From: Alcaligenaceae bacterium | GTDB taxonomy: Bacteria > Pseudomonadota > Gammaproteobacteria > Burkholderiales > Burkholderiaceae_B | Direction of reading: 5' to 3' | Assembly (NCBI GenBank): GCA_013416435.1 | Contig: JACCEN010000019.1 | Location: forward strand, 1-39,192 | Length of the DNA: 39,192 nucleotides | Shown: positions 28,991 through 38,202 of the stretch, piece after piece | Layout of the letters: every line of letters begins with the position of its first letter | Position numbering within the stretch: the first letter of the stretch is position 1 | Program-made: the position numbers and the translations under genes | Notes under the pieces: generated by a model | Databases searched by the model: none | The model's input: the letters and a program-made list of their open reading frames with translations, nothing else | Told to the model about the DNA's origin: nothing

Positions 28991-29842
28991 TCAACCTAGC
29001 AGCCTGGCTAGCTGTTGATCGTTCCGTAAACGGATGCAGCATTTCGCCACTGCTGAAAGCTCGGCATCTGGCTTTGTGAGACAGACAATGTCGCGAGCGG
29101 CGGCCCTTACTCGCTCACGCGCCGCCGCAGATGTTCGGGCCTCAGATAGCGCCTTCAGATACTTGTTGATCAGGTTTGTCGTTTTCTGCCAGACCTTTCG
29201 ACGCTCCTCCGACAATGCTTGGTGCTCGGTGAGTTTCAGCCGCTCCACTGTGCGCTTCACACGCACGCGCTCCCAGCGCGGGATACCAGGTGCAGGAACG
29301 GCCTTCCCTTCCTCGTCGAAAGCAAGCAGCGTGACATCATGGGCGTTCGTCGGGTCGAGAAAGTGCATAACTTCATCCCCCTCGCAGCGACGGGCATAAG
29401 TCGAGCATTGGGATCCGTGCCGGAGGGGAAACCAAGCGCCCTTCTTCCGATTTGGTACGGTACCGGCGATCCGGAAGTTCATATAGTCGAATGCTAGCCA
29501 CCAATAGCCATCACGCTCTGGCCCTTTTATGTTGCGCGCAGCCTTTTTCGGGCGGAAGTGTTCAACATCGAGGTGTGAGGCGATGTCGCGCGCTTCAGTG
29601 AACCAGCACTTGCCGTCCGAAAGTGCTAACAACCATGGCTTGAGTTTTCCCCAGTGACCGCCGTGTTTATCGATTAACTCATTGCGCTCCTTGATCTGCC
29701 CTTCGGCGTCAAGCTTCGCCAACTCACCTACCAGGCGTGCAGACTCAGCCAGCCATGCATCCCAGTCGGGCTTCGTCCAGCGAATCTCCGGAGGCAGATC
29801 GGTATCAGTAGGCAGCTTGTTCTCCAGATCGATGAAAATCAC
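28991..29842 (-). CDS. HNH endonuclease, PtuB-like (Septu partner)
   Basis: A 283-aa protein with an HNH core: DVEHFRPKK at residues 92-100 carries the HNH histidine, and YMNFRIAG supplies the asparagine (residue 122). GKCWFTEAR (77-85) stands where many relatives have a CxxC zinc knuckle, but only one cysteine is kept. This layout resembles PtuB, the nuclease of the Septu anti-phage system, and HNH proteins linked to retrons. The start GTG at 29842 overlaps the stop of the ATPase gene (GTGA), so the two are translated together. The name PtuB-like is from motif and context, not from a search. Confidence 0.8.
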   Translation of the reverse strand: MIFIDLENKLPTDTDLPPEIRWTKPDWDAWLAESARLVGELAKLDAEGQIKERNELIDKHGGHWGKLKPWLLALSDGKCWFTEARDIASHLDVEHFRPKKAARNIKGPERDGYWWLAFDYMNFRIAGTVPNRKKGAWFPLRHGSQCSTYARRCEGDEVMHFLDPTNAHDVTLLAFDEEGKAVPAPGIPRWERVRVKRTVERLKLTEHQALSEERRKVWQKTTNLINKYLKALSEARTSAAARERVRAAARDIVCLTKPDAELSAVAKCCIRLRNDQQLARLLG

Positions 29843-31668
29843 TTCCCCGTCTCCTCTCGCAAGATTTCGTAGATGATGGAGTCGGCAATCGCATCTTGCT
29901 CGGCCTGCTCCTCGGGCGTGAGCACGGGTTTGCGGAAGCGGCGGTGTTGCGCCATCTTTCGCACGAACAGCGCGTAATCCGGGTCGCGGAAGTCAGCCGT
30001 CGAAAAGCCGAGATCGGACAACTCGGCTGACAGACGGCTCAACTCAGCATCCTCCTCCGGAGTGCGCGGTGATTTCACAAAAAGTTCATTTCGGCGGAAC
30101 AAGCGCCGCTCGGTTTCGATGTCGAGTGTGGACGAGAGGCCAAACAGCTCACTTTTAAGTAGCCCGGTCACGCCCATGCCCTGCGGATGTTCGTCGGGTA
30201 CATCCACCACTGTGCGGCCACCATCGCGGCGAAGGATGTGCACTTGCTCTCGCTTGAGACTGCCCACCATCATCGGGTCGTGAGTGGTGATGAGGATTTG
30301 AGATTGCCCTGCGGATGTATCAAAAGCACTGCTATCAAACGCACCGCTGTCGAACCCACCGACATAACTATCACCCAATACGCCTTCGATATCGTCGAAG
30401 TAGCGCAGCTTCCAAATTGGGTTGAGGTGGGTGTCCGGTTCGTCGAGCAGGAACAGGCAATGGTCTTCGCGGGTGATGCGCATCAGGCCCAGCACGGTGA
30501 GCATTTGCAGCTCACCTTCGGAGAGCTGGGTGAAGCTCACCTTGCCGCCATGCTCATCGCGCTTCTTAACGGTGATGCGCACCTCGTCGATCAGGTCGCC
30601 AATGTAGGCGCCCTCGGCGTAGCGGAAGAAGCTATCGGTGCCGCCAACCAGTTCGCCTAACTCCTTGAGTTTTTTCTGGCTGGGCACGTACAAGTAAAGC
30701 TGCTTCTGTTTTTCGCTGCGACCACGGAAGTCGATTTGCTTTGTAGCTTCTTGTTCAATCGGTGCCCAAGCCACCTGCCACAGTTTGTCGAGAAACTCGC
30801 TCACCACATTGCCGCGTGCATACCAGAAACGTGGGTCGCCTTCGTTGAGTTCTTGTTCATCAAACTTGCCGTTACGACGCTTTTCACGCAGACGGTGCGG
30901 TTCTTTTAACACAAACAAAGCCGACTCCAGCGACTCGATGTGCAGGTTTTTTAGTACCTTTTTGAATACCGGGTCGTCGGACAATAAACACGCCAGCAGC
31001 ACTAACTGGCTATGCCCACCACGGCAGTAGAACAGGCGGCGCAGCCGGTCGTCGCCCGCTTGCTTCAGCCGCGCATCGCGGCGGCGTTTGGCATCTTCGA
31101 CGGCACGAATACCCGCTTCGGAGCCAGTAAAGTTTTCCAGCAACTGCTCGGAAAGCACTTCGTCCGTGGTGATTTCCTGGCGCTGGTTGAAACGGCGCTG
31201 ATGCTCCTGAAACAAAACCTCAATGCGTTCATTGCGCCCGGAGTAGTAAGCAAAGATATGTGTTGGCAGTAGGCGAGGGCCGCGACGATGATCAGGCGAT
31301 TCTTTGCCTGGCGTGTCGTTTTTGGTCAGGTACTCTTGGCTGACACGGTCACCATCCACCCATACATAAGGACGCTTCTGCTTGGAGGTATCCGCCTCAA
31401 TGCGCACAGCGTGTCCCCGAATGCTGTATTCCAGTGTGTAGTCGAACGCCGCCTCGCGGTCCAGATCCACATCGCGAAAAATGGTGATCAGCGCCTCGAT
31501 CAGGTTGGATTTGCCGGTGCCGTTCTGGCCAATTAACGCATGGCTACGGATGGGCTTGAGCTGTGCTCCAGCAGGCGCACTCGCTACAGCTTGCAAGTGC
31601 GTCTCGAAAGCGATGTCGAGACCACGCAGATTGCGAAAGGACGGGATACGGATACGTAGCAGTTGCAT
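29839..31668 (-). CDS. ABC-type ATPase, PtuA-like (Septu partner)
   Basis: A 609-aa SMC/ABC-like ATPase. Walker A GQNGTGKS is at residues 47-54, the signature LSEGELQ near 382-388, Walker B CLFLLDEPDTHL near 404-415 and the H-loop in ITTHDPMM near 464. The two halves of the ATP site are split by a long helical insert, as in PtuA, RloC and OLD-type proteins. No C-terminal nuclease or TOPRIM domain is seen, which favours a PtuA-like partner for the adjacent HNH gene. The ATG at 31668 lies one base after the hsdS stop; a TTG three codons upstream is less likely. A short FDS/A repeat interrupts residues 439-454. Confidence 0.82.
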   Translation of the reverse strand: MQLLRIRIPSFRNLRGLDIAFETHLQAVASAPAGAQLKPIRSHALIGQNGTGKSNLIEALITIFRDVDLDREAAFDYTLEYSIRGHAVRIEADTSKQKRPYVWVDGDRVSQEYLTKNDTPGKESPDHRRGPRLLPTHIFAYYSGRNERIEVLFQEHQRRFNQRQEITTDEVLSEQLLENFTGSEAGIRAVEDAKRRRDARLKQAGDDRLRRLFYCRGGHSQLVLLACLLSDDPVFKKVLKNLHIESLESALFVLKEPHRLREKRRNGKFDEQELNEGDPRFWYARGNVVSEFLDKLWQVAWAPIEQEATKQIDFRGRSEKQKQLYLYVPSQKKLKELGELVGGTDSFFRYAEGAYIGDLIDEVRITVKKRDEHGGKVSFTQLSEGELQMLTVLGLMRITREDHCLFLLDEPDTHLNPIWKLRYFDDIEGVLGDSYVGGFDSGAFDSSAFDTSAGQSQILITTHDPMMVGSLKREQVHILRRDGGRTVVDVPDEHPQGMGVTGLLKSELFGLSSTLDIETERRLFRRNELFVKSPRTPEEDAELSRLSAELSDLGFSTADFRDPDYALFVRKMAQHRRFRKPVLTPEEQAEQDAIADSIIYEILREETGK

Positions 31669-31669
31669 A

Positions 31670-33631
31670 TCAGGCAATCGCCGTATCGGCCGCCTTTTCG
31701 CGCATTTCGGCGGGAGCCGGTTCCAGAATCCAGCCGTGGGCCACCTCGGTTTTCAGTTGCGCGTAAAAGGCATCGATTTCGCCGCCGAAGCGCTGCCACA
31801 AATCCTTGGCACTCATTTCGCCGTTGTGACGAGCCAGAATAGTGGCCAGTGGCGCTTGGGTTTTGATGTCGGGCGCCGTGCCCAGCCGCAACGGCGCGAT
31901 CAATTCGGTTTGTGGGGCTTTCATGGGTTCCTCTTCTTGTTCAATGGCGATGCCGGTGAGGCTGGAAACGGCTGCAACCGAAAAGCGACCGGCGACTTCA
32001 GTTGCTTGGCGTAGCTGCAACTCCAGTGCATCACAAACCCGCATGAGTTGTTCTATCTTGTCTGCTATTCGGATTTGCTCTTGAAGCGGTGGAAGCGGGT
32101 ATGAAAAGAGCCCAACGCTATTTGCGGAGAGATTCGGCTGCGCGGTGCCGTTATCGAAACGGAAAATCTGGCTCCTACCCAATGGGCTAATCAGATAGTA
32201 GTAAAGGAATCGACTCAGGCTGGAAATTATTGGCCTGATAATCATCAAAGAAGAAGCGATTGCCCCTTCTTCGTATGGGGTAACGAATGCCGTTTTGCCA
32301 AAGGTTGCTCCTCTTAAGCAATAAACAAGATCGCCGGGCTCGATCTTTCCACTATTCAGGCTCTCGAATTTTTCACGACTAATGAAGTTCATATGATGTT
32401 TTGTCAGCGTGCCGTCTGGTTCAATATGGCCAGTGTTTATCCACGGAACGCCGACAGAAACATACTCGTCTTTATTGGGGTAGTTTTTGCCTCTGTCTCC
32501 ATTGATTAGTTCTGCGATTTGCCCTAGCCGAATCCACGCCCACCCCGATGGAACATTGAACGGGATTTCATCTTCACCGATTTGTGGGAGTGATTTTTGC
32601 AGTTTTAGCTTTCGATCCTTAGAGATCTGTCGCTTTTTGTCCTCAATATGGGCACACAGAACCGTCGCAGATTCTTCCATGGGATCTTGCTCAACCAAGT
32701 AGCCACGCATCGCCATATCCAGTACCAATCCCCGTAACTCCGCCACATCCTCCGGCGCATGAAACAGCCGCTCGAAATTGTCGGCCAAGCGCGTCCAGGT
32801 GGTTTGCAGTTCGTGCGGGCTTTGGCTGCTTGCGACGGCTTGCAGGGTGGACTGGCGCAGGGCGTTTTGCAGTTTGTGGCGGGCTTGCTGTTGCGCCTCC
32901 AGCTTGTCGCACAAGGCCATCAGCTCATCGACTTTGGCAGCGATGCGGGATTGTTCTTCGAGTGGCGGCAACGCCGCAGGCAATGCCAACAACTGATCCT
33001 GCTTGATACCAGAAACTGTCGTGCCGGTGCCCTTCACTTCACGAGTCTTGTAGAGAATCAAGAAGAAGTCGGTGTTTACCTCATTCGGCAATTCCAATGC
33101 CTTGAGGTCTTGATTAATGGCTAACGCAATGCGGTTGATTGCGACTTTGCCAAGCCCCATGCGAGTACAAACGATAACTCTACCCGGCGGAATGAGGTTT
33201 GAAGAACTGTTCTTCAGACCCTCTTCGGTGATGTGGTCTTCTGTGTCATCAATAAACTTAAGCTCCCTTAAGTCCTTTACGCTCGCCCAAGGGATAGAAC
33301 CACCCCAGTAGGTTGGGTGGCTCTTGGACGGAGTCCCACCGCCAGTAATTGTGAGAGCTAGATCGCCTATACGGCAAACGGCCCAATGGGGTGGAGCCTT
33401 TATTGCCGCACGCGAAATAGAAGCTTGCTTCGTAATAACCTTCTTTCTGTCCGGGTGCTCCCGTTTCTGTTTTTCAATTGAATCAAGCAACGGTGATGCA
33501 TCAACGGGAGCGTCAGTCGAAATTAGATCGCCTGTTACAGCGAGGTGCAATATCAACTCTCGCAATTGATCTACTCCCTCCGGCGAATTCGCAATATGCC
33601 CAAACTCCGCCAAAAATTGCTGCGCATCCAT
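31670..33631 (-). CDS. hsdS: Type I restriction-modification specificity subunit HsdS (long form)
   Basis: HsdS (653 aa) reads the DNA target for the HsdM and HsdR subunits. Two target-recognition units are visible. The first has HWAVCRIGDLALTITGGGTPS and ends in PLPPLEEQ-like ALPPLEEQSRIAAKVDELMALCD. The second has GWAWIRLGQIAELINGDRG and ends PLPPLQEQIRIADKIEQLMRVCD. The protein is longer than the usual 400-450 aa. An N-terminal helical stretch of about 70 residues and a C-terminal tail of about 90 residues flank the core, and the tail contains SAKDLWQRFGGEIDAFYAQL, perhaps a small winged helix. The ATG overlaps the hsdM stop (TGATG). Confidence 0.93.
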   Translation of the reverse strand: MDAQQFLAEFGHIANSPEGVDQLRELILHLAVTGDLISTDAPVDASPLLDSIEKQKREHPDRKKVITKQASISRAAIKAPPHWAVCRIGDLALTITGGGTPSKSHPTYWGGSIPWASVKDLRELKFIDDTEDHITEEGLKNSSSNLIPPGRVIVCTRMGLGKVAINRIALAINQDLKALELPNEVNTDFFLILYKTREVKGTGTTVSGIKQDQLLALPAALPPLEEQSRIAAKVDELMALCDKLEAQQQARHKLQNALRQSTLQAVASSQSPHELQTTWTRLADNFERLFHAPEDVAELRGLVLDMAMRGYLVEQDPMEESATVLCAHIEDKKRQISKDRKLKLQKSLPQIGEDEIPFNVPSGWAWIRLGQIAELINGDRGKNYPNKDEYVSVGVPWINTGHIEPDGTLTKHHMNFISREKFESLNSGKIEPGDLVYCLRGATFGKTAFVTPYEEGAIASSLMIIRPIISSLSRFLYYYLISPLGRSQIFRFDNGTAQPNLSANSVGLFSYPLPPLQEQIRIADKIEQLMRVCDALELQLRQATEVAGRFSVAAVSSLTGIAIEQEEEPMKAPQTELIAPLRLGTAPDIKTQAPLATILARHNGEMSAKDLWQRFGGEIDAFYAQLKTEVAHGWILEPAPAEMREKAADTAIA

Positions 33632-35409
33632 CAGACGTCCTCACCTACAAAGTGATGCGCCAACGCGGAAGCCAGTTCGCTTTTGAGCTGGTTTTCGGTT
33701 TCTTCAATTTCGCCCAACAGCTTTTTGTATTTCTCCAGCAGCAAGTCCGGGTCGTGAATTTCATCTTCCGGCGCATTGGGGTTTTTGATGTCGAGATTAA
33801 AGATTGGCCAGTAGAGGCGGTCGCCCGCCGCCTGCGCATCACGGGCTTGCAGGCGCAGTGGTTCGGCTTGGGCGCGCAGCTCGGCGATCTGGGCATCGAT
33901 CTTTTCGCGGTAAGCGGCATCGGTACTGCCGGTTAGGCTGTTGCGCAGGTCTTTGGCCTCGGCTTCCAGCGCGGCAGCTTGGTTGTTCAATTCTTCGGCG
34001 CGCTGCCAGTGCGGCTGTGCGGCGGCTTCGGCCTGCTCGCGCTTGGTTTTGAAATCCACCTTCCAGGCGAATTCGTTTTCCACGCGGTCGGCAAAGTCGT
34101 TGGCCTCGCTGCCCCACCAGTCCTGCTCGGGCTTGAATTCTTCCAGCCGGATGGGTTTGGTTTTGGAATAGCTCTTGTAGCCCGGTGGGTAGGGGTGTTC
34201 GTAGAACCAAATGGTGTCAGTGTGGAAGTGTTCGGTGCCATCGTCCACCGTGCTGCCCTTGGTGAAGAAAAGCAGGTTGGTCTTGATGGTGGTGTAAGGC
34301 GCGAACACGCCTTTGGGCAGGCGGATGATGGTGTGGAGCTTGCAGTCGCGCAGCAGCAACTTTTTCAGCGTGCCTTTGATGCCATCGCCGAACAGAAAAC
34401 CATCGGGCAGCACCACGGCAGCACGGCCGTTTTCTTTCAGCAGCTTTTTGATGATGAGCGCCATGAACATGTCGGCGGTTTCGCGCGTACGCAAATCGGC
34501 CGGGTAGTCGCTGCCGACACCATCGTCCTCATAACCACCAAACGGCGGGTTGGTGATGATGCAATCGACCTTGTCGTTGGCGCTCCATTCATTCCAGCCA
34601 ATGCCCAGTGTGTTACGGTGCTCGATCTGGCTGGGCACGTCGATTCCATGCAGCAGCATGTTGGTAGTGCACAGCAGGTGGGGCAATTGTTTCTTTTCGA
34701 TGCCGTGGATCAGCCCTTCGATGGCACGCTTGTCTTCGGCGCTGGACTTCGTGGTGAGCTGGTTGCGGAAGTGGTCAATGGCGGCGGTCAAAAAGCCGCC
34801 GGTGCCGCAGGCCGGGTCCATCACGGTTTCGCGTTTGTCCAGCCGCGGGTTCACGCGGTCGGCCATGAAGGCGGTGATGGCGCGTGGGGTGTAGAACTCG
34901 CCAGCATTGCCTGCACCGCGCAGGTCATTGAGCATCTGCTCGTAGACATCGCCCAGACTGGCGCGGGTTTTGAAGTCGTGGAAGTTGATGGCTTCTTCCA
35001 GCTTTTCTATCACGGCCAGCATCTGCGGACCGGATTTCATATAGTTGTTGGCATCGCGGAATATTTCGCGGATGACCTTATGCTGGGGGCTGCGGTCCGC
35101 GTCGATCTGATCCTTGAGCGTGGGAAACAGTTCGTTATTGACGAAGCCGATCAATTCGCTGCCTGCGATCTGCGGCTTTTTCTTGCCGTCAGCATCGGCC
35201 TTGTAAGCCGCCCAGTTGCGCCAGCGGAAACGCTCTGGCAAGGGCGATTGATAGGCAGGATTATCGTCTTCCCATTCTTCCTCACGCTGATCGAACACTT
35301 TAAGAAAGAGCATCCAGGTGAGCTGGCCAAGGCGCTGGGCATCGCCGTCGACGCCGTCGTCCTTGCGCATGATGTCCTGGATGGATTTGATGGTGCTGCT
35401 AAGATTCAT
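33631..35409 (-). CDS. hsdM: Type I restriction-modification methyltransferase HsdM
   Basis: HsdM (592 aa) methylates adenine at the site chosen by HsdS. The SAM motif DPACGTGGF is at residues 198-206 and the catalytic NPPF at 287-290. The N-terminal helical domain (LGQLTWMLFLKVFDQREEEWE) is complete. The C-terminus is rich in predicted coiled coil (ELNNQAAALEAEAKDLRNSL), which usually contacts HsdS. It is 23 bp after hsdR and overlaps hsdS. Confidence 0.95.
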   Translation of the reverse strand: MNLSSTIKSIQDIMRKDDGVDGDAQRLGQLTWMLFLKVFDQREEEWEDDNPAYQSPLPERFRWRNWAAYKADADGKKKPQIAGSELIGFVNNELFPTLKDQIDADRSPQHKVIREIFRDANNYMKSGPQMLAVIEKLEEAINFHDFKTRASLGDVYEQMLNDLRGAGNAGEFYTPRAITAFMADRVNPRLDKRETVMDPACGTGGFLTAAIDHFRNQLTTKSSAEDKRAIEGLIHGIEKKQLPHLLCTTNMLLHGIDVPSQIEHRNTLGIGWNEWSANDKVDCIITNPPFGGYEDDGVGSDYPADLRTRETADMFMALIIKKLLKENGRAAVVLPDGFLFGDGIKGTLKKLLLRDCKLHTIIRLPKGVFAPYTTIKTNLLFFTKGSTVDDGTEHFHTDTIWFYEHPYPPGYKSYSKTKPIRLEEFKPEQDWWGSEANDFADRVENEFAWKVDFKTKREQAEAAAQPHWQRAEELNNQAAALEAEAKDLRNSLTGSTDAAYREKIDAQIAELRAQAEPLRLQARDAQAAGDRLYWPIFNLDIKNPNAPEDEIHDPDLLLEKYKKLLGEIEETENQLKSELASALAHHFVGEDV

Positions 35410-35432
35410 CTTGTGGTTCTCGATTTACGGGC

Positions 35433-37871
35433 TCAGGCCTGTTTCAGTTCATTCTGGTCGTAGAGCGCTTGTTCAAGCTCTTGCACGGCCTGGGTATATT
35501 GCTCGACGCTGCCGAAGATTCCGCGCCGGATCTGGGTTTTGCTGCCGAACTGGTCAAACGGCGGCAGTTCCAGTACCTTGGCGTCTTCGATGTCCTGCAC
35601 GCCGTGGTCGGCGAACTTATCGAGCAGGGCTTCGAGCACGGCACGGGCCGGCTCGCCATATTTGCCAAACACATCGCGCTTCTTCACGTTGTTGGCGCGC
35701 TCGCGGCGGGTGAGCGGTTTTTGGTCGAAGGCAACATGGGCGACCAGATCAAACACATCCAGCTCGCTGCCGTTGGCCACGGCCTGTTGCAGGATTTCGA
35801 TCGGCACACCGTGATCGGCGAGCTCTTCCAATACGGCCTGCTTGCGCTCAGCACTGTTCCACCGGCGCAGGAAATCGGTCATGCTGCCGAACTCGGCCTG
35901 AAGCGCTTTCTTGATGTCGTCCTTCAAAAGAACGCGGTAATCCTCGGTGATGAGCTTGCCATCGGCATCGAGGTACTGCGAGCGCTCCACCGCCACGCGC
36001 ACGTTGACATCGTCGATCACGTATTTGACGCGGCCTTCGCCGCTACCGGCTCCGCCCGTATCGCCGCCGGGTAGCGTGTCATCACCACCATTCTGGCCAG
36101 GGCCATAGGGAGGGGGCTCGGGTTCGCTGATGCCAGGCGGGTTGGTGATGTCAGGTGGCACTATGGGTTCATCGGGCTTGGGCTCGTATATCACCACCGG
36201 TTCACCGTCGAAATCTGGGTCCGCGAACAGGCGTGTCGCACCCTTGAAATCCATGATGGTGAAGTACAGCTTTTGGTAGTCCTCGCGCAAACGGGTGCCA
36301 CGGCCAATGATCTGCTTGAACTCAGTCATCGAGTTGATGTTTTGGTCTAGCACGATGAGTTTGCAGGTCTTGGCATCTACACCGGTGGTCAGCAGTTTGG
36401 AGGTGGTGGCGATGACGGGGTAAGGCTCGTCGTTGTCGATGAAGTAGGAAAGCTGCGCTTTGCCTTCGTTGTCGTCGCCGGTGATGCGCATAACGTAGCG
36501 GCGGTTGCTGGCAGCTGCCGGGATGAGCTTGACTAGCTCTTGCCGCATGCGTTCGGCGTGATCCTGGTCGTCACAAAACACGATGGTTTTGGCCATTGGG
36601 TCGGTGGCCTTGAGGTATTCCCATACTTTGCTGGCCACCAGTTTGGTGCGTTTTTCCAGCACCAGGGTGCGGTCAAAATCTTTCGTGTTGTATTGGCGCT
36701 GTTCCACCGCCTGGCCGAGTTTGTCGATCTTGTTTTTTTCGGGGGTGTAACCTACGGCATCGACATCGGTGGCGATTCGGATCACTTTGTAGGGCGCGAG
36801 GAATCCGTCTTCGATACCTTGCCTCAGCGAGTAAGTGTAGATTGGGTCGCCAAAGTAGGTGATGTTGCTGACCTCCTTGGTTTCCTTCGGCGTAGCCGTC
36901 AGGCCCAAGTGTGTGGCGCTGCTGAAGTATTCGAGGACATCGCGCCAGGCTGAATCATCAGCGGCACTGCCACGGTGGCATTCATCAACAACGACAAGAT
37001 CGAAAAAATCGGCCGGAAACTGCTTGTAAATTTGCTTCCATTCTTCCTTGCCAGTGACCGCCTGATAAAGGGCAAGATAGATCTCGTAGTTTTTTTTGAT
37101 CTCGCGGTTGGAGACCTTGTGCATGACCTCCCCAAAGGGGGCGAAGTCTTGCTGCATGGTTTGATCGACCAGGATGTTGCGATCGGCCAAAAACAAGATG
37201 CGTTTTTTCGCCTTGGCTTTCCACATACGCCAGATGATCTGGAATGCGGTGTAGGTTTTTCCGGTGCCGGTGGCCATGACCAGCAGCACGCGCTGCTGTC
37301 CTTTGGCAATGGCTTCGATGGCACGGTTGATAGCGACGCGTTGGTAATAGCGTGGTTCCTTACCGCTGCCGTCGGTGTAGAAAGGTTGCTCAATTAGCTT
37401 AAGGGCGGCAGGCTCAACAAGGCCTTTCCATTGCTGATAAAGCGGCCAAAGATCGTCTAATGATGGAAACTCGCTGAGTGATAGCTCCCGCTCGCTGGGC
37501 TGCGTCAGGCCAGTGCGGTCGTGCAGCAGGAAGCCGTCGCCATTACTGCTGATGGCAAAGGGGGCATCTACCATCTCCGCATAGGCCAATGCCTGCTGCA
37601 TGCCGTGGCCGACCGAGAAGCGCGCTTGCTTGGCCTCGACTACCGCAATCGGTATGTTAGGCCGGGCATACAAAACGAAGTCCGCGCGCTTAGGGCCACC
37701 TTTGGCATCGGGATTTTTAATGCGTGCTGCAAGTTTGCCGCGCACCATGACGCGACCGTCCGTGAGATTGACTTCCTCGCGAAACTGATGCTGCTGCCAG
37801 CCCGCCCGCACAATAGCAGGCGTGATGAACTTGGTGCAGATATCGCGCTCACTGAGCTGGTACTTGTCCAT
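35433..37871 (-). CDS. hsdR: Type I restriction-modification motor/nuclease subunit HsdR
   Basis: HsdR (812 aa) is of the EcoEI-like group. The N-terminal PD-(D/E)xK nuclease shows D64 in KRADFVLY and E79-x-K81 in VVEAK. The SF2 motor follows: Walker A MATGTGKT (about 199-206), DECH at 296-299, TATPKE, and motif VI GRGTRLRED. A proline-rich linker (PEPKPDEPIVPPDITNPP) leads to the C-terminal EcoEI_R-type helical domain. All catalytic residues that can be checked are present, so it should be active. The ATG directly abuts the stop of the HTH gene, with GGGGGA as ribosome-binding site. Confidence 0.95.
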   Translation of the reverse strand: MDKYQLSERDICTKFITPAIVRAGWQQHQFREEVNLTDGRVMVRGKLAARIKNPDAKGGPKRADFVLYARPNIPIAVVEAKQARFSVGHGMQQALAYAEMVDAPFAISSNGDGFLLHDRTGLTQPSERELSLSEFPSLDDLWPLYQQWKGLVEPAALKLIEQPFYTDGSGKEPRYYQRVAINRAIEAIAKGQQRVLLVMATGTGKTYTAFQIIWRMWKAKAKKRILFLADRNILVDQTMQQDFAPFGEVMHKVSNREIKKNYEIYLALYQAVTGKEEWKQIYKQFPADFFDLVVVDECHRGSAADDSAWRDVLEYFSSATHLGLTATPKETKEVSNITYFGDPIYTYSLRQGIEDGFLAPYKVIRIATDVDAVGYTPEKNKIDKLGQAVEQRQYNTKDFDRTLVLEKRTKLVASKVWEYLKATDPMAKTIVFCDDQDHAERMRQELVKLIPAAASNRRYVMRITGDDNEGKAQLSYFIDNDEPYPVIATTSKLLTTGVDAKTCKLIVLDQNINSMTEFKQIIGRGTRLREDYQKLYFTIMDFKGATRLFADPDFDGEPVVIYEPKPDEPIVPPDITNPPGISEPEPPPYGPGQNGGDDTLPGGDTGGAGSGEGRVKYVIDDVNVRVAVERSQYLDADGKLITEDYRVLLKDDIKKALQAEFGSMTDFLRRWNSAERKQAVLEELADHGVPIEILQQAVANGSELDVFDLVAHVAFDQKPLTRRERANNVKKRDVFGKYGEPARAVLEALLDKFADHGVQDIEDAKVLELPPFDQFGSKTQIRRGIFGSVEQYTQAVQELEQALYDQNELKQA

Positions 37872-38099
37872 TTATCCCCCTGATGTGTGCCGGTCGGTAT
37901 CTAGCCTGTCGTGCGCATTGTCTTCGTCAGCTCCTCCCGCTCGCACCCATTCATCAACCTCGGAGAGCTGAAACTTCCACAGCCGACCTATCTTGTGCGC
38001 TGGCAAACCCTTGCGCTCGCGCCAGCGATAAACGGTGTCTTTTACGACGCCCAGATGCTTAGCGACATCGATTGCTGTGACCCACGGTTCGGAATTCAT
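37872..38099 (-). CDS. AlpA/excisionase-type helix-turn-helix regulator
   Basis: A 75-aa protein of the MerR-like excisionase group. WVTAIDVAKHLGVVKDTVYRWRERKGLPAHKIGRLWKFQLSEVDEWVRAG is the complete winged HTH. Such proteins act as excisionases or as regulators in front of defence operons. No integrase is nearby, so a regulator of the hsd operon is more likely. It is the first gene of the operon. Its stop codon touches the hsdR start. An inverted repeat about 70 bp upstream is a possible binding site. Confidence 0.9.
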   Translation of the reverse strand: MNSEPWVTAIDVAKHLGVVKDTVYRWRERKGLPAHKIGRLWKFQLSEVDEWVRAGGADEDNAHDRLDTDRHTSGG

Positions 38100-38169
38100 G
38101 GCATTGGCTCTCTGGTTAAAGCCTCAAAGTCGTTCAAAATCGTCAGCAGTCTACCAGAATGACTTATAG

Positions 38170-38202
38170 TGGACTATCCCTGACCTTGGGTTGAGTAGTC
38201 CA
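38170..38202. promoter_or_regulatory. Inverted repeat, possible operator of the HTH regulator
   Basis: TGGACTA at 38170-38176 faces TAGTCCA at 38196-38202 across 19 bp. The left arm touches a TATAAG (minus strand, 38163-38168) that may be the operon's -10 element. A regulator bound here could block transcription of its own operon. This is inference from position only. Confidence 0.4.

Noticed and set aside
33979-35463. 494-codon frame antisense to hsdM
   Set aside because: hsdM has all catalytic motifs on the other strand; the mirror product is low in recognisable features.
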